62,344 bases of DNA from an uncultured Caryophanales bacterium (GCA_937902735.1 CALELS010000018.1:1-62344), one strand, 5' to 3'; shown: positions 35,967 through 43,791, numbered from the stretch's first letter. Numbers and translations: made by a program. The notes: a model not told the origin generated them from the sequence alone.

Positions 35967-36015
35967 GTCAAAATGGCGGAAAATTTCAAAAAGTTAAGAA
36001 AAATGACCTTCGAAA

Positions 36016-36089
36016 ATCGTTTTTAAGCGTTTTTAATTTTTTAGGAATATAACTTGTTTATAAAGGGGGTAAAAACGATTAAAAGCGAT
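36016..36089. repeat. 19-base inverted repeat in the 36-kb intergenic region
   Basis: ATCGTTTTTAAGCGTTTTT (36016-36034) pairs with AAAAACGATTAAAAGCGAT (36071-36089), with one G-U and one mismatch. The surrounding 35967-36141 has no gene. It separates the lysis unit from the first TTCGCG promoter; it could be a regulatory hairpin or replication element. Confidence 0.5.
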
Positions 36090-36141
36090 CCTCGTACGTA
36101 TACAGCGATTTGACCATTTTTAGGGGTGTTTTTGAGTTATT

Positions 36142-36174
36142 TTCGCGTAATCTACATATATTTTTATAGAAAGG
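36142..36174 (+). promoter_or_regulatory. TTCGCG promoter motif, copy a
   Basis: TTCGCG at 36142, then TAATCTACAT, four bases, and TTTTAT at the -10 position. It lies directly upstream of the gene at 36186. Weakest -10 of the eight copies. Confidence 0.65.
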
Positions 36175-36185
36175 CGGTGAATATC

Positions 36186-36488
36186 ATGAAAGAATTTGTA
36201 AAGAATATATTTAAAACAATTGCTTATATAGGAATAGGTGTTTTCACAGCAAATGTTATACAAGATAATCGTAGACCAATTATTATAATAAAAGGAACTT
36301 ATGATGGTGCAGTTAAAGCTATTAATGATAGTGACATGTGGTCTAGTGATAAATTAGAAACAATAAGTATAATTAAAAGAGATGAAACATCTGAATACTA
36401 TAATGCAATTATTAGTATAGCTGATAGTGATATGTGGTCAAAAGATAAATTAGAAGCCGTAAGAAATATTAATAAAGGAGTCAACTAA
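36186..36488 (+). CDS. Membrane protein with duplicated SDMWS-DKLE motif
   Basis: 100 residues; start at 36186 after GAAAGGCGG. One N-terminal transmembrane helix (TIAYIGIGVFTANVI). The soluble part carries a repeated motif, AINDSDMWSSDKLETISII and SIADSDMWSKDKLEAVRNI, about 40 residues apart. Unknown family; first gene of the membrane-protein module. Confidence 0.5.
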   Translation: MKEFVKNIFKTIAYIGIGVFTANVIQDNRRPIIIIKGTYDGAVKAINDSDMWSSDKLETISIIKRDETSEYYNAIISIADSDMWSKDKLEAVRNINKGVN

Positions 36489-36503
36489 CTGACTCTTTTG
36501 TTT
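36475..36503 (+). terminator. Terminator overlapping gene end at 36488
   Basis: GAGTCA (36478-36483) pairs with TGACTC (36490-36495), extended by A/G-T pairs, loop ACTAAC, then TTTTGTTTTT. It is followed at once by a TTCGCG promoter, a terminator-promoter pair. Confidence 0.75.
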
Positions 36504-36536
36504 TTCGCGAAATCTACATAGTATATTATAGGAAAG
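36504..36536 (+). promoter_or_regulatory. TTCGCG promoter motif, copy b
   Basis: TTCGCG at 36504, AAATCTACAT, AGTA, then TATTAT. Same spacing as all other copies; precedes the gene at 36561. Confidence 0.75.
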
Positions 36537-36560
36537 TTAATTAGAAAGGATGTGAATTTT

Positions 36561-36764
36561 ATGAGTAATAAAGATCTTGTAAAAGTAGTATTAGCAATTA
36601 CTATAGGTCCAGCTATTGTAAGTATAGCAGTTGGAGGTATAGTAGTTGGTATAGGAGGAGTAGCAAATCTTATTCAGAAACATAAAATTAAGAAAGGACT
36701 AAAAAACGGAACAGTAGTAGAAATAGACGGAAAATATTATAATGTAGTAGAAGAGTCTAAATAA
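36561..36764 (+). CDS. Small membrane protein
   Basis: 67 residues; start at 36561 after GAAAGGATG. A Gly-rich transmembrane segment (ITIGPAIVSIAVGGIVVGIGG) precedes a basic helix and a short KNGTVVEIDGKYYNVVEE tail. The family is not recognised. Confidence 0.5.
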   Translation: MSNKDLVKVVLAITIGPAIVSIAVGGIVVGIGGVANLIQKHKIKKGLKNGTVVEIDGKYYNVVEESK

Positions 36765-36781
36765 AATAGACTCTTTTATTT
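36751..36781 (+). terminator. Terminator
   Basis: AAGAGTCTA (36751-36759) pairs perfectly with TAGACTCTT (36767-36775), followed by TTATTTTT. No TTCGCG motif follows, so the next gene depends on readthrough or another start. Confidence 0.8.
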
Positions 36782-36800
36782 TTGGAAAGGAGGTTTATTT

Positions 36801-37031
36801 ATGGAGGTTTTAAAAATTTTTGCATACGTAAGTATAATAACAGTAAGTATTACTTGGTCTACAGTGGGTATAATAACATTGTCTAAATTATCAACATTAG
36901 ATCGTGTAAAAGATCAAACTGTAAAAAAAGTAGATGATTCAATAGATACTTTAAAAGAAGCATCTGACAAAATTACAGACACTTTTGATAAGACATCAAA
37001 AGTCATGAGCAACATATTTAAAGGATTATAA
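36801..37031 (+). CDS. Small membrane protein with coiled coil
   Basis: 76 residues. A transmembrane helix at residues 5-30 (IFAYVSIITVSITWSTVGIITL) is followed by a heptad-rich amphipathic region (VKKVDDSIDTLKEASDKITDTF). Leader AGGAGGTTTATTT is the exact complement of part of the 143-305 RNA. Confidence 0.5.
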   Translation: MEVLKIFAYVSIITVSITWSTVGIITLSKLSTLDRVKDQTVKKVDDSIDTLKEASDKITDTFDKTSKVMSNIFKGL

Positions 37032-37062
37032 TCGCGGAATCTACATAGTATATTATAGAAAG
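37031..37062 (+). promoter_or_regulatory. TTCGCG-type promoter motif, copy c
   Basis: ATCGCG (one change from TTCGCG), GAATCTACAT, AGTA, TATTAT, then AGAAAG. It begins at the stop codon of the upstream gene and precedes 37083. Confidence 0.75.
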
Positions 37063-37082
37063 AATAGAAAGGAGAAAAACTT

Positions 37083-37265
37083 ATGAAAAAGAAATTTGTA
37101 TTAACAGAGAGATTTTATGCACTTATGATAACTTTAATAGGTTTAGCATTAATACCAATATGCAAATATTTTAATGACGGAGACATAACAAGTGTTATAG
37201 TAATATTACCATTAGGTATATGGAGTTATATTTCGACATTTTTTGAAAACGAAGAGGATGAATAG
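37083..37265 (+). CDS. Small two-helix membrane protein
   Basis: 60 residues with two hydrophobic helices (YALMITLIGLALIPICKYF and SVIVILPLGIWSYISTFF) and an acidic tail. Ribosome site GAAAGGAG. Function unknown. Confidence 0.5.
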   Translation: MKKKFVLTERFYALMITLIGLALIPICKYFNDGDITSVIVILPLGIWSYISTFFENEEDE

Positions 37266-37301
37266 TCTTCTTCTTTTATATTTTTAGAAAGGAGGTTTAT
37301 T

Positions 37302-37660
37302 ATGTCTGTAAATTTAAGTATAAATCTTAAAGAATTTGAAGAATATTTGGTTGATACCTTACCAGATTGTATTATGGGATATTCAGGAGTACATTATATT
37401 TTAAAATTTCCAAATGGATATCGGCGCATCAATAGCTAAAACTTTTGGTAGTATGGGTTATGAACAAGATTTATGGGAAATGGCTGTACTTATATATAAA
37501 AATAAAGAACAAGGTCCCTATCCATATGATATTGCTCATGATCAAGATATTTTCGATAATGATAATGTACGGTGGATATTTGAATGATGAAGAAGTATTA
37601 AATTATTTGAAAAAGATACGCGAAATAAACACATTCTATAATGAAAACAGGAAGAAATAA
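37302..37660 (+). CDS. 118-residue protein requiring two CGG +1 shifts
   Basis: Starts at 37302 after GAAAGGAGG. Straight reading stops at 37439. CGG is in frame at 37422-37424; a +1 shift gives ...KFPNGYGASIAKTFGSMGYEQ. In that frame a second CGG is in frame at 37570-37572; another +1 shift gives ...NDNVGGYLNDEEVLNYL to the stop at 37660. Both shifts insert glycine. The joined sequence is compositionally uniform, resembles a conserved phage protein, and ends next to a TTCGCG promoter. Two independent sites in one short gene argue strongly against chance. Confidence 0.7.
37617..37649 (+). promoter_or_regulatory. TTCGCG-type promoter motif, copy d
   Basis: TACGCG, AAATAAACAC, ATTC, TATAAT. 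It lies inside the 3' end of the 37302 gene, with a perfect TATAAT. It would serve the genes from 37802. Confidence 0.7.
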
Positions 37661-37692
37661 CATTATAATTAAAAATTTATAATTTTTATATA

Positions 37693-37709
37693 CGATTACA
37701 TTGTAATCG
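37693..37709. promoter_or_regulatory. 17-base palindrome
   Basis: CGATTACA, T, TGTAATCG: perfect dyad in the 140-base gap between 37660 and 37802, just downstream of motif d. Suits a protein-binding site; the binder is unknown. Confidence 0.4.
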
Positions 37710-37754
37710 CAATTTATAACGCGTTAACATTCAGTAATTGTATATCACTCTCAG

Positions 37755-37788
37755 GAAGTGTAAGAAATTATGCTTCTTTTATTTTTTA
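37755..37788 (+). terminator. Terminator
   Basis: GAAGTGTA (37755-37762) pairs with TATGCTTC (37769-37776), two G-U pairs, loop AGAAAT, then TTTTATTTTTT. Confidence 0.65.
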
Positions 37789-37801
37789 GAAAGGAGGAAA
37801 T

Positions 37802-38038
37802 ATGTTACCATTTGTGAATTATGTTGTTGGCATAATAGTAGGAATAATCATAGGCTGTATTTTTATGTCACGAAAAAATCAACTTACTAAAATTAGTGGA
37901 ATAATTGAGGTAGATGAAAAAAATAACCTAGTTAGAGTACTTGTAACTAGTTCAGAATTAAGTAATCCAAAGATTCTTAGAGCTAGTTTTAAAGTTTCTC
38001 ACGGTATTGATCTTTCGCGGAAAAAACAACGCCTATAA
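37802..38038 (+). CDS. Small membrane protein, CGG six codons from its end
   Basis: 78 residues, start 37802 after AAAGGAGG. An N-terminal transmembrane helix (YVVGIIVGIIIGCIFM) precedes a small beta-like soluble part. CGG is in frame at 38018-38020. Straight reading ends ...SRKKQRL at 38038; a +1 shift would end ...SGKNNAYNENV at 38051. The CGG is also part of the TTCGCG motif e, so either product is possible. Confidence 0.5.
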   Translation: MLPFVNYVVGIIVGIIIGCIFMSRKNQLTKISGIIEVDEKNNLVRVLVTSSELSNPKILRASFKVSHGIDLSRKKQRL

Positions 38039-38046
38039 TGAGAACG
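38014..38046 (+). promoter_or_regulatory. TTCGCG promoter motif, copy e
   Basis: TTCGCG, GAAAAAACAA, CGCC, TATAAT. It overlaps the end of the 37802 gene and precedes 38080. Confidence 0.75.
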
Positions 38047-38079
38047 TATAGTTCACTATAACTTTTAGGAGGTAAAAAT

Positions 38080-38436
38080 ATGAAAAAAATTGAGGATGCC
38101 TTATGGCAAGATTACAAAAAAGCTAGTGATCAAATTAAAGATCTGAGTTTAGCGACAGAAGGGTATGAAAAATTACTGGAAGAAAGAGATAAAATTAGAA
38201 ATGAATTAATCAAATTAAAACAGATTGAAGTAGAACAAGATGGAAATATATTTAAAGCACAATCTGAAGATAAAAGAGATAAAATTCGTAATATTATATC
38301 GATTTGTACTTTTACAGTAACCACGTTAGTATCTATATGCACAATAAACAAGACATTTAAATTCGATCAAGAGTCAACTGTAACCAGTACATTGGGTAGA
38401 AATATTTTGAATGGGGTTTTACCGAAAAAACGTTAA
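38080..38436 (+). CDS. Coiled-coil membrane protein
   Basis: 118 residues. Residues 1-60 are a long charged coiled coil (EDALWQDYKKASDQIKDLS...). A transmembrane helix (IISICTFTVTTLVSICTI) follows, with a basic end (GVLPKKR). Ribosome site TTAGGAGG. Likely tail-anchored; partner unknown. Confidence 0.5.
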   Translation: MKKIEDALWQDYKKASDQIKDLSLATEGYEKLLEERDKIRNELIKLKQIEVEQDGNIFKAQSEDKRDKIRNIISICTFTVTTLVSICTINKTFKFDQESTVTSTLGRNILNGVLPKKR

Positions 38437-38456
38437 AGCGATAATATAATCTCAGA

Positions 38457-38486
38457 GAAAGGACAATAATTAGTCTTTTCTTTTTG
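38457..38486 (+). terminator. Terminator
   Basis: GAAAGGAC (38457-38464) pairs with GTCTTTTC (38473-38480), one G-U pair, then TTTTTGATTTTT. Confidence 0.7.
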
Positions 38487-38527
38487 ATTTTTATTATAAA
38501 TATTTTTAAAGAAAGGAGTGTATATTT

Positions 38528-39244
38528 ATGAACAAAATGCAAATTTTATTAAAAAGACATTCATCAACCATACTTACAGTAATAAGCGCATTAGGAGTAG
38601 TTGGAACTACAATTTTAGCAGTAAAAGCAACACCAAAAGCAATAGAATTGATAGAAAATGCTAAAAAAGAAAAACAAGAAGATTTGACTAAGCTTGAATC
38701 CATACGAGTTGCATGGAAACCTTATATTTCTACAGCGATTAGTGGTATTTCAACAATAGCATGTATATTTAGCGCAAATTATCTAAACTTAAGAAATCAG
38801 GCGTCACTGATGTCTGCATATGCTTTATTAAGTAATTCATATCAGGAATATGTAGAAAAAACAAAAGAACTTTCTACAAATGATGAAAAAACAGTTAATG
38901 TTGTGCATAGTTTAGTTAAATCAAAATTTGATCAGAATATTATATTAGATGAAGATAAAAAATTATTTTTTGATTTTCAATCTATGAGATATTTTGATTC
39001 TACTTTAGAAGATGTTTTAAAAGCTGAAGATATGGTAAATCAACAATTTGCAGCTACTGATTGTGTATCGCTTAATGATTTTTATAGATATTTAGGTATT
39101 GAACCAATCGAGCAGGGTGATTATATTGGTTGGATGTCTGATGGTCATTATTATGAAATATTATTTAATCATGAACGAGTGCAATTAGATGGTGGAATTG
39201 AATGTTGTTTGATAACCATGGAATTTCCACAGTACATTATTTAG
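38528..39244 (+). CDS. DUF6353-like membrane protein, paralogue 1
   Basis: 238 residues. N-terminal helix with GVVGTTILAVKATPKAIELI; second hydrophobic part AWKPYISTAISGISTIACIFSA; then NLRNQASLMSAYALLSNSYQEYVEK, and the C-terminal SLNDFYRYLGIEPIEQGDYIGW. This plan recurs at 39502 and 41612. I associate it with the phage family DUF6353 (from memory). Two membrane passes with a large soluble domain suggest a membrane platform; role unknown. Confidence 0.6.
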   Translation: MNKMQILLKRHSSTILTVISALGVVGTTILAVKATPKAIELIENAKKEKQEDLTKLESIRVAWKPYISTAISGISTIACIFSANYLNLRNQASLMSAYALLSNSYQEYVEKTKELSTNDEKTVNVVHSLVKSKFDQNIILDEDKKLFFDFQSMRYFDSTLEDVLKAEDMVNQQFAATDCVSLNDFYRYLGIEPIEQGDYIGWMSDGHYYEILFNHERVQLDGGIECCLITMEFPQYII

Positions 39245-39276
39245 TTCGCGTAAAAAACATTTACTATAATGAAAAG
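39245..39276 (+). promoter_or_regulatory. TTCGCG promoter motif, copy f
   Basis: TTCGCG, TAAAAAACAT, TTAC, TATAAT. It begins at the stop of the upstream gene and precedes the small gene at 39294. Confidence 0.8.
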
Positions 39277-39293
39277 AAAGGAGGTTATGAAAG

Positions 39294-39437
39294 ATGGGAT
39301 CTAACGGAATAAAAATAGTAAAAATTCTTAGTATTATTGCTAGTGTAGCAGGTATGGTAGGTTCAGCATGGGCAAGCAGTAAAGAGAATAAAGTTATTTT
39401 AACTGATTTAGTAGAAAAGCATTTTCAAAACCAATAA
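39294..39437 (+). CDS. Small 47-residue membrane protein
   Basis: Starts at 39294 after AAAGGAGG. One transmembrane helix (VKILSIIASVAGMVGSAWAS) then KENKVILTDLVEKHFQ. Placed between two DUF6353-like genes with its own TTCGCG promoter and a following terminator. A partner of these paralogues is possible; function unknown. Confidence 0.5.
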   Translation: MGSNGIKIVKILSIIASVAGMVGSAWASSKENKVILTDLVEKHFQNQ

Positions 39438-39448
39438 AAAATATATTA

Positions 39449-39480
39449 GGAAGACTTATTAATAGTCTTTCTTTTTATTT
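39449..39480 (+). terminator. Terminator
   Basis: GGAAGACT (39449-39456) pairs with AGTCTTTC (39464-39471), then TTTTTATTTTT. Confidence 0.75.
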
Positions 39481-39501
39481 TTATTAGAAAGGAGAGTAAA
39501 C

Positions 39502-40272
39502 ATGAATCAAAAAATAACTAATTTTTTAAATTCTACAAAATCATTTCTAACTAAACATAGTCCAGAAATATTGACTGGCACAGGTATTGCTGGTATGATA
39601 TTTACTACTATTTTAGCAGTTAAAGAAACACCTAAGGCTTTAGATCTAATAGAAATGAAAAAAGACGAATTGAAGAAAGATAAATTAACTGTTATAGAAA
39701 CAGTTAAAGCAGCATGGATTCCTTATATTTCACCAGGAATTACAGGAATATTATCTATATCTTGTATAATAGGAGCAAGTAGAGTTAATATAAAACGAAA
39801 TACAGCATTAGCAGCAGCATATTCGATATCTGAACAAACTTTAGTTAGATATAGAGATAAAGTAATAGAAACTATTGGCGAAAGAAAAGAAAAAGAAATC
39901 CATGATAAATTAGCGCAAGACCGAGTAAATGATAATAAATTATCTAATTCCCAGATATTTGTATCTGGAAAAGATAATACTCTATGTATGGACACAATAT
40001 CTGGACGATATTTTAAGTCTGGAATTGAAACTATTAAACAAGTAGTTAATAAATTAAACAGAAGACTTGTTTATGAAAATTATATTTCGTTAAATGAGTT
40101 TTATTATGAATTAGGTCTAGATGGCACTAAAAATGGTGACTTAATTGGATGGAATTTGAATTCTGGTTTGATTGAACCAATGTTTAGTACGTGCTTAACA
40201 GATGATGATCAGCCATGTATAGTAATCGATTTTATGGTTTGTCCAAAATACGATTATGATAAGATCATATAA
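39502..40272 (+). CDS. DUF6353-like membrane protein, paralogue 2
   Basis: 256 residues. Same order as 38528: TGIAGMIFTTILAVKETPKAL, AAWIPYISPGITGILSISCI, INIKRNTALAAAYSISEQ-type helix, ERKEKEIHDKLA, and C-terminal YISLNEFYYELGLDGTKNGDLIGW. Leader GAAAGGAGAGTAAAC. The glycine-rich first helix and repeated ALAAAYS segment set the family. Confidence 0.65.
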   Translation: MNQKITNFLNSTKSFLTKHSPEILTGTGIAGMIFTTILAVKETPKALDLIEMKKDELKKDKLTVIETVKAAWIPYISPGITGILSISCIIGASRVNIKRNTALAAAYSISEQTLVRYRDKVIETIGERKEKEIHDKLAQDRVNDNKLSNSQIFVSGKDNTLCMDTISGRYFKSGIETIKQVVNKLNRRLVYENYISLNEFYYELGLDGTKNGDLIGWNLNSGLIEPMFSTCLTDDDQPCIVIDFMVCPKYDYDKII

Positions 40273-40305
40273 TTCGCGAATAAAACATGGTATATAATAG
40301 AAAGG
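40273..40305 (+). promoter_or_regulatory. TTCGCG promoter motif, copy g
   Basis: TTCGCG, AATAAAACAT, GGTA, TATAAT, then AGAAAGG. The closest copy to the consensus. It precedes 40349 and probably the long run of genes behind it. Confidence 0.8.
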
Positions 40306-40348
40306 TAATAAACTTTTCAACAAAATATTTTTATAAGGAGGTTTCATT

Positions 40349-40603
40349 ATGGAACAAGAAAATTTAAAAGAAATCAACGAAGAGGTTGTAAATCCAGTTT
40401 TAGAGGAGGTTAGCAAGTCTAATAACGTACTTATCAAAGTTGTAGCAGGATTAGTTGTAGTAGGTGCTGCAGTAGGAGGAGTTATATTATTTAAAAGACG
40501 TAAAAATAAAAAATCTATAAAACTAGAAAAACCAATCGCAATTGATGAAAATGCAGAAGTTTCAGAAGAAGTTACAATTAATGAAGAGACAGTTGAAGAA
40601 TAA
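40349..40603 (+). CDS. Small membrane protein with acidic ends
   Basis: 84 residues. Acidic N-terminus, central transmembrane helix (VLIKVVAGLVVVGAAVGGVILF), then KRRKNKKS and an acidic tail (ENAEVSEEVTINEETVEE). Ribosome site AAGGAGG. No family recognised. Confidence 0.5.
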   Translation: MEQENLKEINEEVVNPVLEEVSKSNNVLIKVVAGLVVVGAAVGGVILFKRRKNKKSIKLEKPIAIDENAEVSEEVTINEETVEE

Positions 40604-40616
40604 TTATCTTAGAACG

Positions 40617-40651
40617 GGATATCATCTAAACATGGTATCCTTTTATTTTTT
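40617..40651 (+). terminator. Terminator
   Basis: GGATATCAT (40617-40625) pairs with ATGGTATCC (40632-40640), one G-U pair, then TTTTATTTTTTATT. Confidence 0.8.
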
Positions 40652-40671
40652 ATTAGAAAGGAAATAAAACA

Positions 40672-41298
40672 ATGGAGGATTATAAACCAAATTCTAATCG
40701 CTTCAAAGAAGAACAAAATGTTAAGAATACAGATGTTACAAATAAACTTGATGAAAAAAGAATTGACAAAGTAGTAACTGGAGCGGTTAAAACTAGAAAA
40801 AAGAGTAAACTTAGTAAATTTACTCAAGAATTTATATCTGAAGATGCAAGAAGTGTAAAGTCTTATGTCTTTGGAGAAGTATTAATACCGGCTATAAAGA
40901 AATTGATATCTGATATTGTTACAGACGGTATAGATATTATTCTTTATGGTGAAAGAAGAGGAGGAAAACGTTCAACAGCAGATAGAGTATCATATAGAAA
41001 TTATTATGATGATCGAAGAGCACCATCAAGATATGATAGACCAAGTGTATCATACGGTTATAATTATGATGATATTATACTAAGCACCAGAGGTGAAGCT
41101 GAAGATGTAATTGCAAGAATGGACGAATTAATGGATACGTATGGATTAGTACGTGTAGCAGATCTTTATGATTTAGTTGGCATCACTGGTAATTATACTG
41201 ATAATAAATATGGTTGGACTAATATTCGTAGTGCAGAAATAATGAGAGTACGTGATGGATATATGATAAAAATGCCAAGAGCTGTACCAATAGATTAG
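40672..41298 (+). CDS. Conserved phage protein with GWTNI-RVRDGY domain
   Basis: 208 residues. Basic first half (KTRKKSKLSKFTQEF; GERRGGKRSTADRVSYRNYYDDRR) suggests nucleic-acid or membrane-surface binding. The C-terminal domain DLYDLVGITGNYTDNKYGWT then IMRVRDGYMIKMPRAVPID is conserved in phages and shares its plan with the next gene. Function unknown. Confidence 0.5.
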   Translation: MEDYKPNSNRFKEEQNVKNTDVTNKLDEKRIDKVVTGAVKTRKKSKLSKFTQEFISEDARSVKSYVFGEVLIPAIKKLISDIVTDGIDIILYGERRGGKRSTADRVSYRNYYDDRRAPSRYDRPSVSYGYNYDDIILSTRGEAEDVIARMDELMDTYGLVRVADLYDLVGITGNYTDNKYGWTNIRSAEIMRVRDGYMIKMPRAVPID

Positions 41299-41310
41299 GA
41301 GGAAAATAAA

Positions 41311-41610
41311 ATGAATATGTTAACTGAATTTATATTTGAAAAATTTGAAGATGCAATGGATGTTCATACAAAATTATTCAGAATAGGTTTTCAAAACGGA
41401 TATGTAACATACAATGATTTATATTCTATGATAAATAAAATATTTGGAAAAGAATCAGAGTTAAAAGATTTAGATATTTATAACAAACATGGTTGGACAA
41501 GACTAATTGATACAAAATTAGAACAAATAGGAGATGGGTGGATGTTAATCTTACCACCTATCGAAAATTTAGAAAATTTAATAAAATATAAAAAGGAGGA
41601 TAATGATTAA
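41311..41610 (+). CDS. Paralogous GW-domain protein
   Basis: 99 residues. NGYVTYNDLYSMINKI, then NKHGWTRLIDTKLEQIGDGW and MLILPPIE follow the same plan as the C-terminal domain of the preceding gene (DLY..., GWT, DGY/W, LPP/MPR). It appears to be a stand-alone version of that domain. Overlaps the next possible start by 8 bases. Confidence 0.5.
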   Translation: MNMLTEFIFEKFEDAMDVHTKLFRIGFQNGYVTYNDLYSMINKIFGKESELKDLDIYNKHGWTRLIDTKLEQIGDGWMLILPPIENLENLIKYKKEDND

Positions 41611-41611
41611 T

Positions 41612-42535
41612 ATGAAAAAAGAATTAATCGAAAATTTTAATAATTTAGCAAATAAAGTAACTGTACAATGTAAAAAATATAGTCCTGAAATATTTTTAGG
41701 ATTAGGTATTGTAGGAACAGTTGCTAGCACAATTTTAGCTTGTAAAGCAACAACAAAAGTAGAAAAAATAATGGAAAATAAACAAAAACATGTAAATGCA
41801 GTGCATGAATGTTTAGAAGATAAAACTGTAGCTTATGATGAAAATGACAGTAAAAGAGATTTAACTATTATATATGCTAAAACAGGATTATCATTAGTTA
41901 AATTATATGCTCCATCTATTATTTTAGGTGGTTTATCTATTGCAAGTATTGTATCAGGACATCAAATATTAAAAAGAAGAAATGTTGCACTTGCAGCAGC
42001 ATATGCAGCTGTTGATACGGGATTTAAAAAATATAGGAAAAATGTTGTTGAAAGATTCGGTGATGAAATAGATAAAGAATTACGTTATGGCATAAAAGCT
42101 ACTGAAATTGAAACTAAAGTAAAAGATAAAAATGGTAAAGAAAAAACTAAGAAAGAAACAGTATTTGAATTTACAAATGGATTAGATGGTATAAGTGATT
42201 ATGCTAGATTTTTTGATTGTACTTCAGCAGAACACAAAAAAGATCCAGAATATAATTTGATGTTTTTAAGAAGACAACAAGATTATGCTAATGAAGTATT
42301 AAAAGCAAAAGGGCATTTATTTTTAAATGAAGTATATGACATGTTAGATATTCAAAGGACTAAAGCCGGTCAAATAGTTGGTTGGATATATGATGAAAAG
42401 AATCCAAACGGAGATAACTATGTTGATTTTGGTATTTATAATCCAACTTTATCAAATCACAGATTTGTAAATGGTTATGAATATAATATTCTTCTTGATT
42501 TTAATGTAGATGGTGTTATCTATGATAAAATTTGA
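41612..42535 (+). CDS. DUF6353-like membrane protein, paralogue 3
   Basis: 307 residues from 41612 (an ATG at 41603 is also in frame; AAAGGAGG lies upstream of both). Membrane segments LGLGIVGTVASTILACKATTK and YAPSIILGGLSIASIVSG, then ALAAAYAAVDTGFKKYRKNV and C-terminal HLFLNEVYDMLDI...AGQIVGW. The largest of the three paralogues, with an added charged insert (ETKVKDKNGKEKTKKET). Confidence 0.65.
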   Translation: MKKELIENFNNLANKVTVQCKKYSPEIFLGLGIVGTVASTILACKATTKVEKIMENKQKHVNAVHECLEDKTVAYDENDSKRDLTIIYAKTGLSLVKLYAPSIILGGLSIASIVSGHQILKRRNVALAAAYAAVDTGFKKYRKNVVERFGDEIDKELRYGIKATEIETKVKDKNGKEKTKKETVFEFTNGLDGISDYARFFDCTSAEHKKDPEYNLMFLRRQQDYANEVLKAKGHLFLNEVYDMLDIQRTKAGQIVGWIYDEKNPNGDNYVDFGIYNPTLSNHRFVNGYEYNILLDFNVDGVIYDKI

Positions 42536-42624
42536 GGAGGTCTAGATAGTATTTTATCAGGGGATTACTATCAAGATAGTTTAAATTTTCCCTATTTATT
42601 AAATTAAAGGAGGTAAAAATAGTA

Positions 42625-43230
42625 ATGAATAAAGTAATTATATTTATGTTAGGTGTTGCTACTGGTTCAGTAGGAACATATTTTGCAGTAAGAAAAGTTA
42701 TTGAAACTAAAACTGATGAAGAAATAGAGTCAGTTGTCACAACATTTAAGAAAAGATTTGAAGAATTAGAAAATAAACAAAATTCAAAAAATAAGGAACA
42801 TAAGAGTAATGTAAACGATGCTGCAGATGCTTTGGCTGCATCATTTAAAAATTTAAAAGAAAGCGTAGAGAAATTAGGATATTCTAACGGAGTAGATTTA
42901 TCCGAAGATGAAAGTCAACAAGTTGAAGATACTGTAGCTATTAGAGAAGAAAATGATATTCCACCTTATATTATTGATGAAGAACATTATGGTGCTACAG
43001 GTTTAGATGAAGAAACATTAATATTGTATGCTGATAATATTTTAGCAGATGAAGAGGATAATGAAATTACGGACCCAGAAACAATGATTGGTAATACTCT
43101 TGATTACTTTGATGATGAAGACGATCGAATGATAGTTCGTAATGAATCTAAAGGAATAGAGTATACAGTATTAAGATCTGAACGATTATATAGTGATATT
43201 TTAGAGGAAAAAGTAGAGGAGGATAATTAG
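42625..43230 (+). CDS. Membrane-anchored acidic phage protein
   Basis: 201 residues. N-terminal helix VIIFMLGVATGSVGTYFAV, then coiled coil, then a very acidic conserved part (ENDIPPYIIDEEHYGATGLDEETLILYADNILADEED). Proteins of this type occur next to DUF6353 genes in gut phages. Its stop overlaps the GTG of the next gene. Confidence 0.55.
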   Translation: MNKVIIFMLGVATGSVGTYFAVRKVIETKTDEEIESVVTTFKKRFEELENKQNSKNKEHKSNVNDAADALAASFKNLKESVEKLGYSNGVDLSEDESQQVEDTVAIREENDIPPYIIDEEHYGATGLDEETLILYADNILADEEDNEITDPETMIGNTLDYFDDEDDRMIVRNESKGIEYTVLRSERLYSDILEEKVEEDN

Positions 43231-43775
43231 TGGCTACTTATCGAGACCAAATAAAAGAAAGATATTTTGATTGGTTGTATGATTATGTCTGTAAAGGCAG
43301 AGTTAATAGTAGAATATCCTATAGAAAATTATTTACATTATTACACAATATAGATTTTGATTTTTATATTCATAATGATGTTAATCGCGCAATGGATGGT
43401 ATTGATTTACGTAATAGATTTGCTACTGTCATACATGATGATGATGTAACAGATGTATTAGATGATTCATGTAGTGTATTAGAGATGATGATAGCCCTAG
43501 CTATTCGATGTGAAGAAACTATAATGGATGATCCAAGATATGGCGATAGAACCGCACAATGGTTTTGGGATATGTTATCAAATCTTGGATTAAATCGTAT
43601 GACAGATGATATTTTTGACGAAAAATATGTAACACAAAGAATTTATATTTTTATGGAAAGACAATATGATCCAGACGGTAAAGGAGGATTATTTTATATA
43701 CATGATTGCAAATATGATTTAAGAAATGTAGAAATATGGTCACAACTTTGCTGGTATTTAGATAATTTTAATTAG
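43230..43775 (+). CDS. Conserved phage protein, GTG start
   Basis: 181 residues from GTG 43230 after GAGGAGG. Sequence YFDWLYDYVCKGRVNSRISYRKL, NRFATVIHDDDVTDVLD, QWFWDMLSNLGLNRMTDDIFD, LFYIHDCKYDLRNVEIWSQL is soluble and conserved among related phages. No catalytic motif I can name. Confidence 0.5.
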   Translation: MATYRDQIKERYFDWLYDYVCKGRVNSRISYRKLFTLLHNIDFDFYIHNDVNRAMDGIDLRNRFATVIHDDDVTDVLDDSCSVLEMMIALAIRCEETIMDDPRYGDRTAQWFWDMLSNLGLNRMTDDIFDEKYVTQRIYIFMERQYDPDGKGGLFYIHDCKYDLRNVEIWSQLCWYLDNFN

Positions 43776-43791
43776 AAAGGAGGTAAAAATT

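Noticed and set aside
37717..37748. Ninth TTCGCG-like promoter (AACGCG at 37717)
   Set aside because: The first box differs at two positions, ACAT is out of place and the -10 would be TTGTAT; too weak to count.
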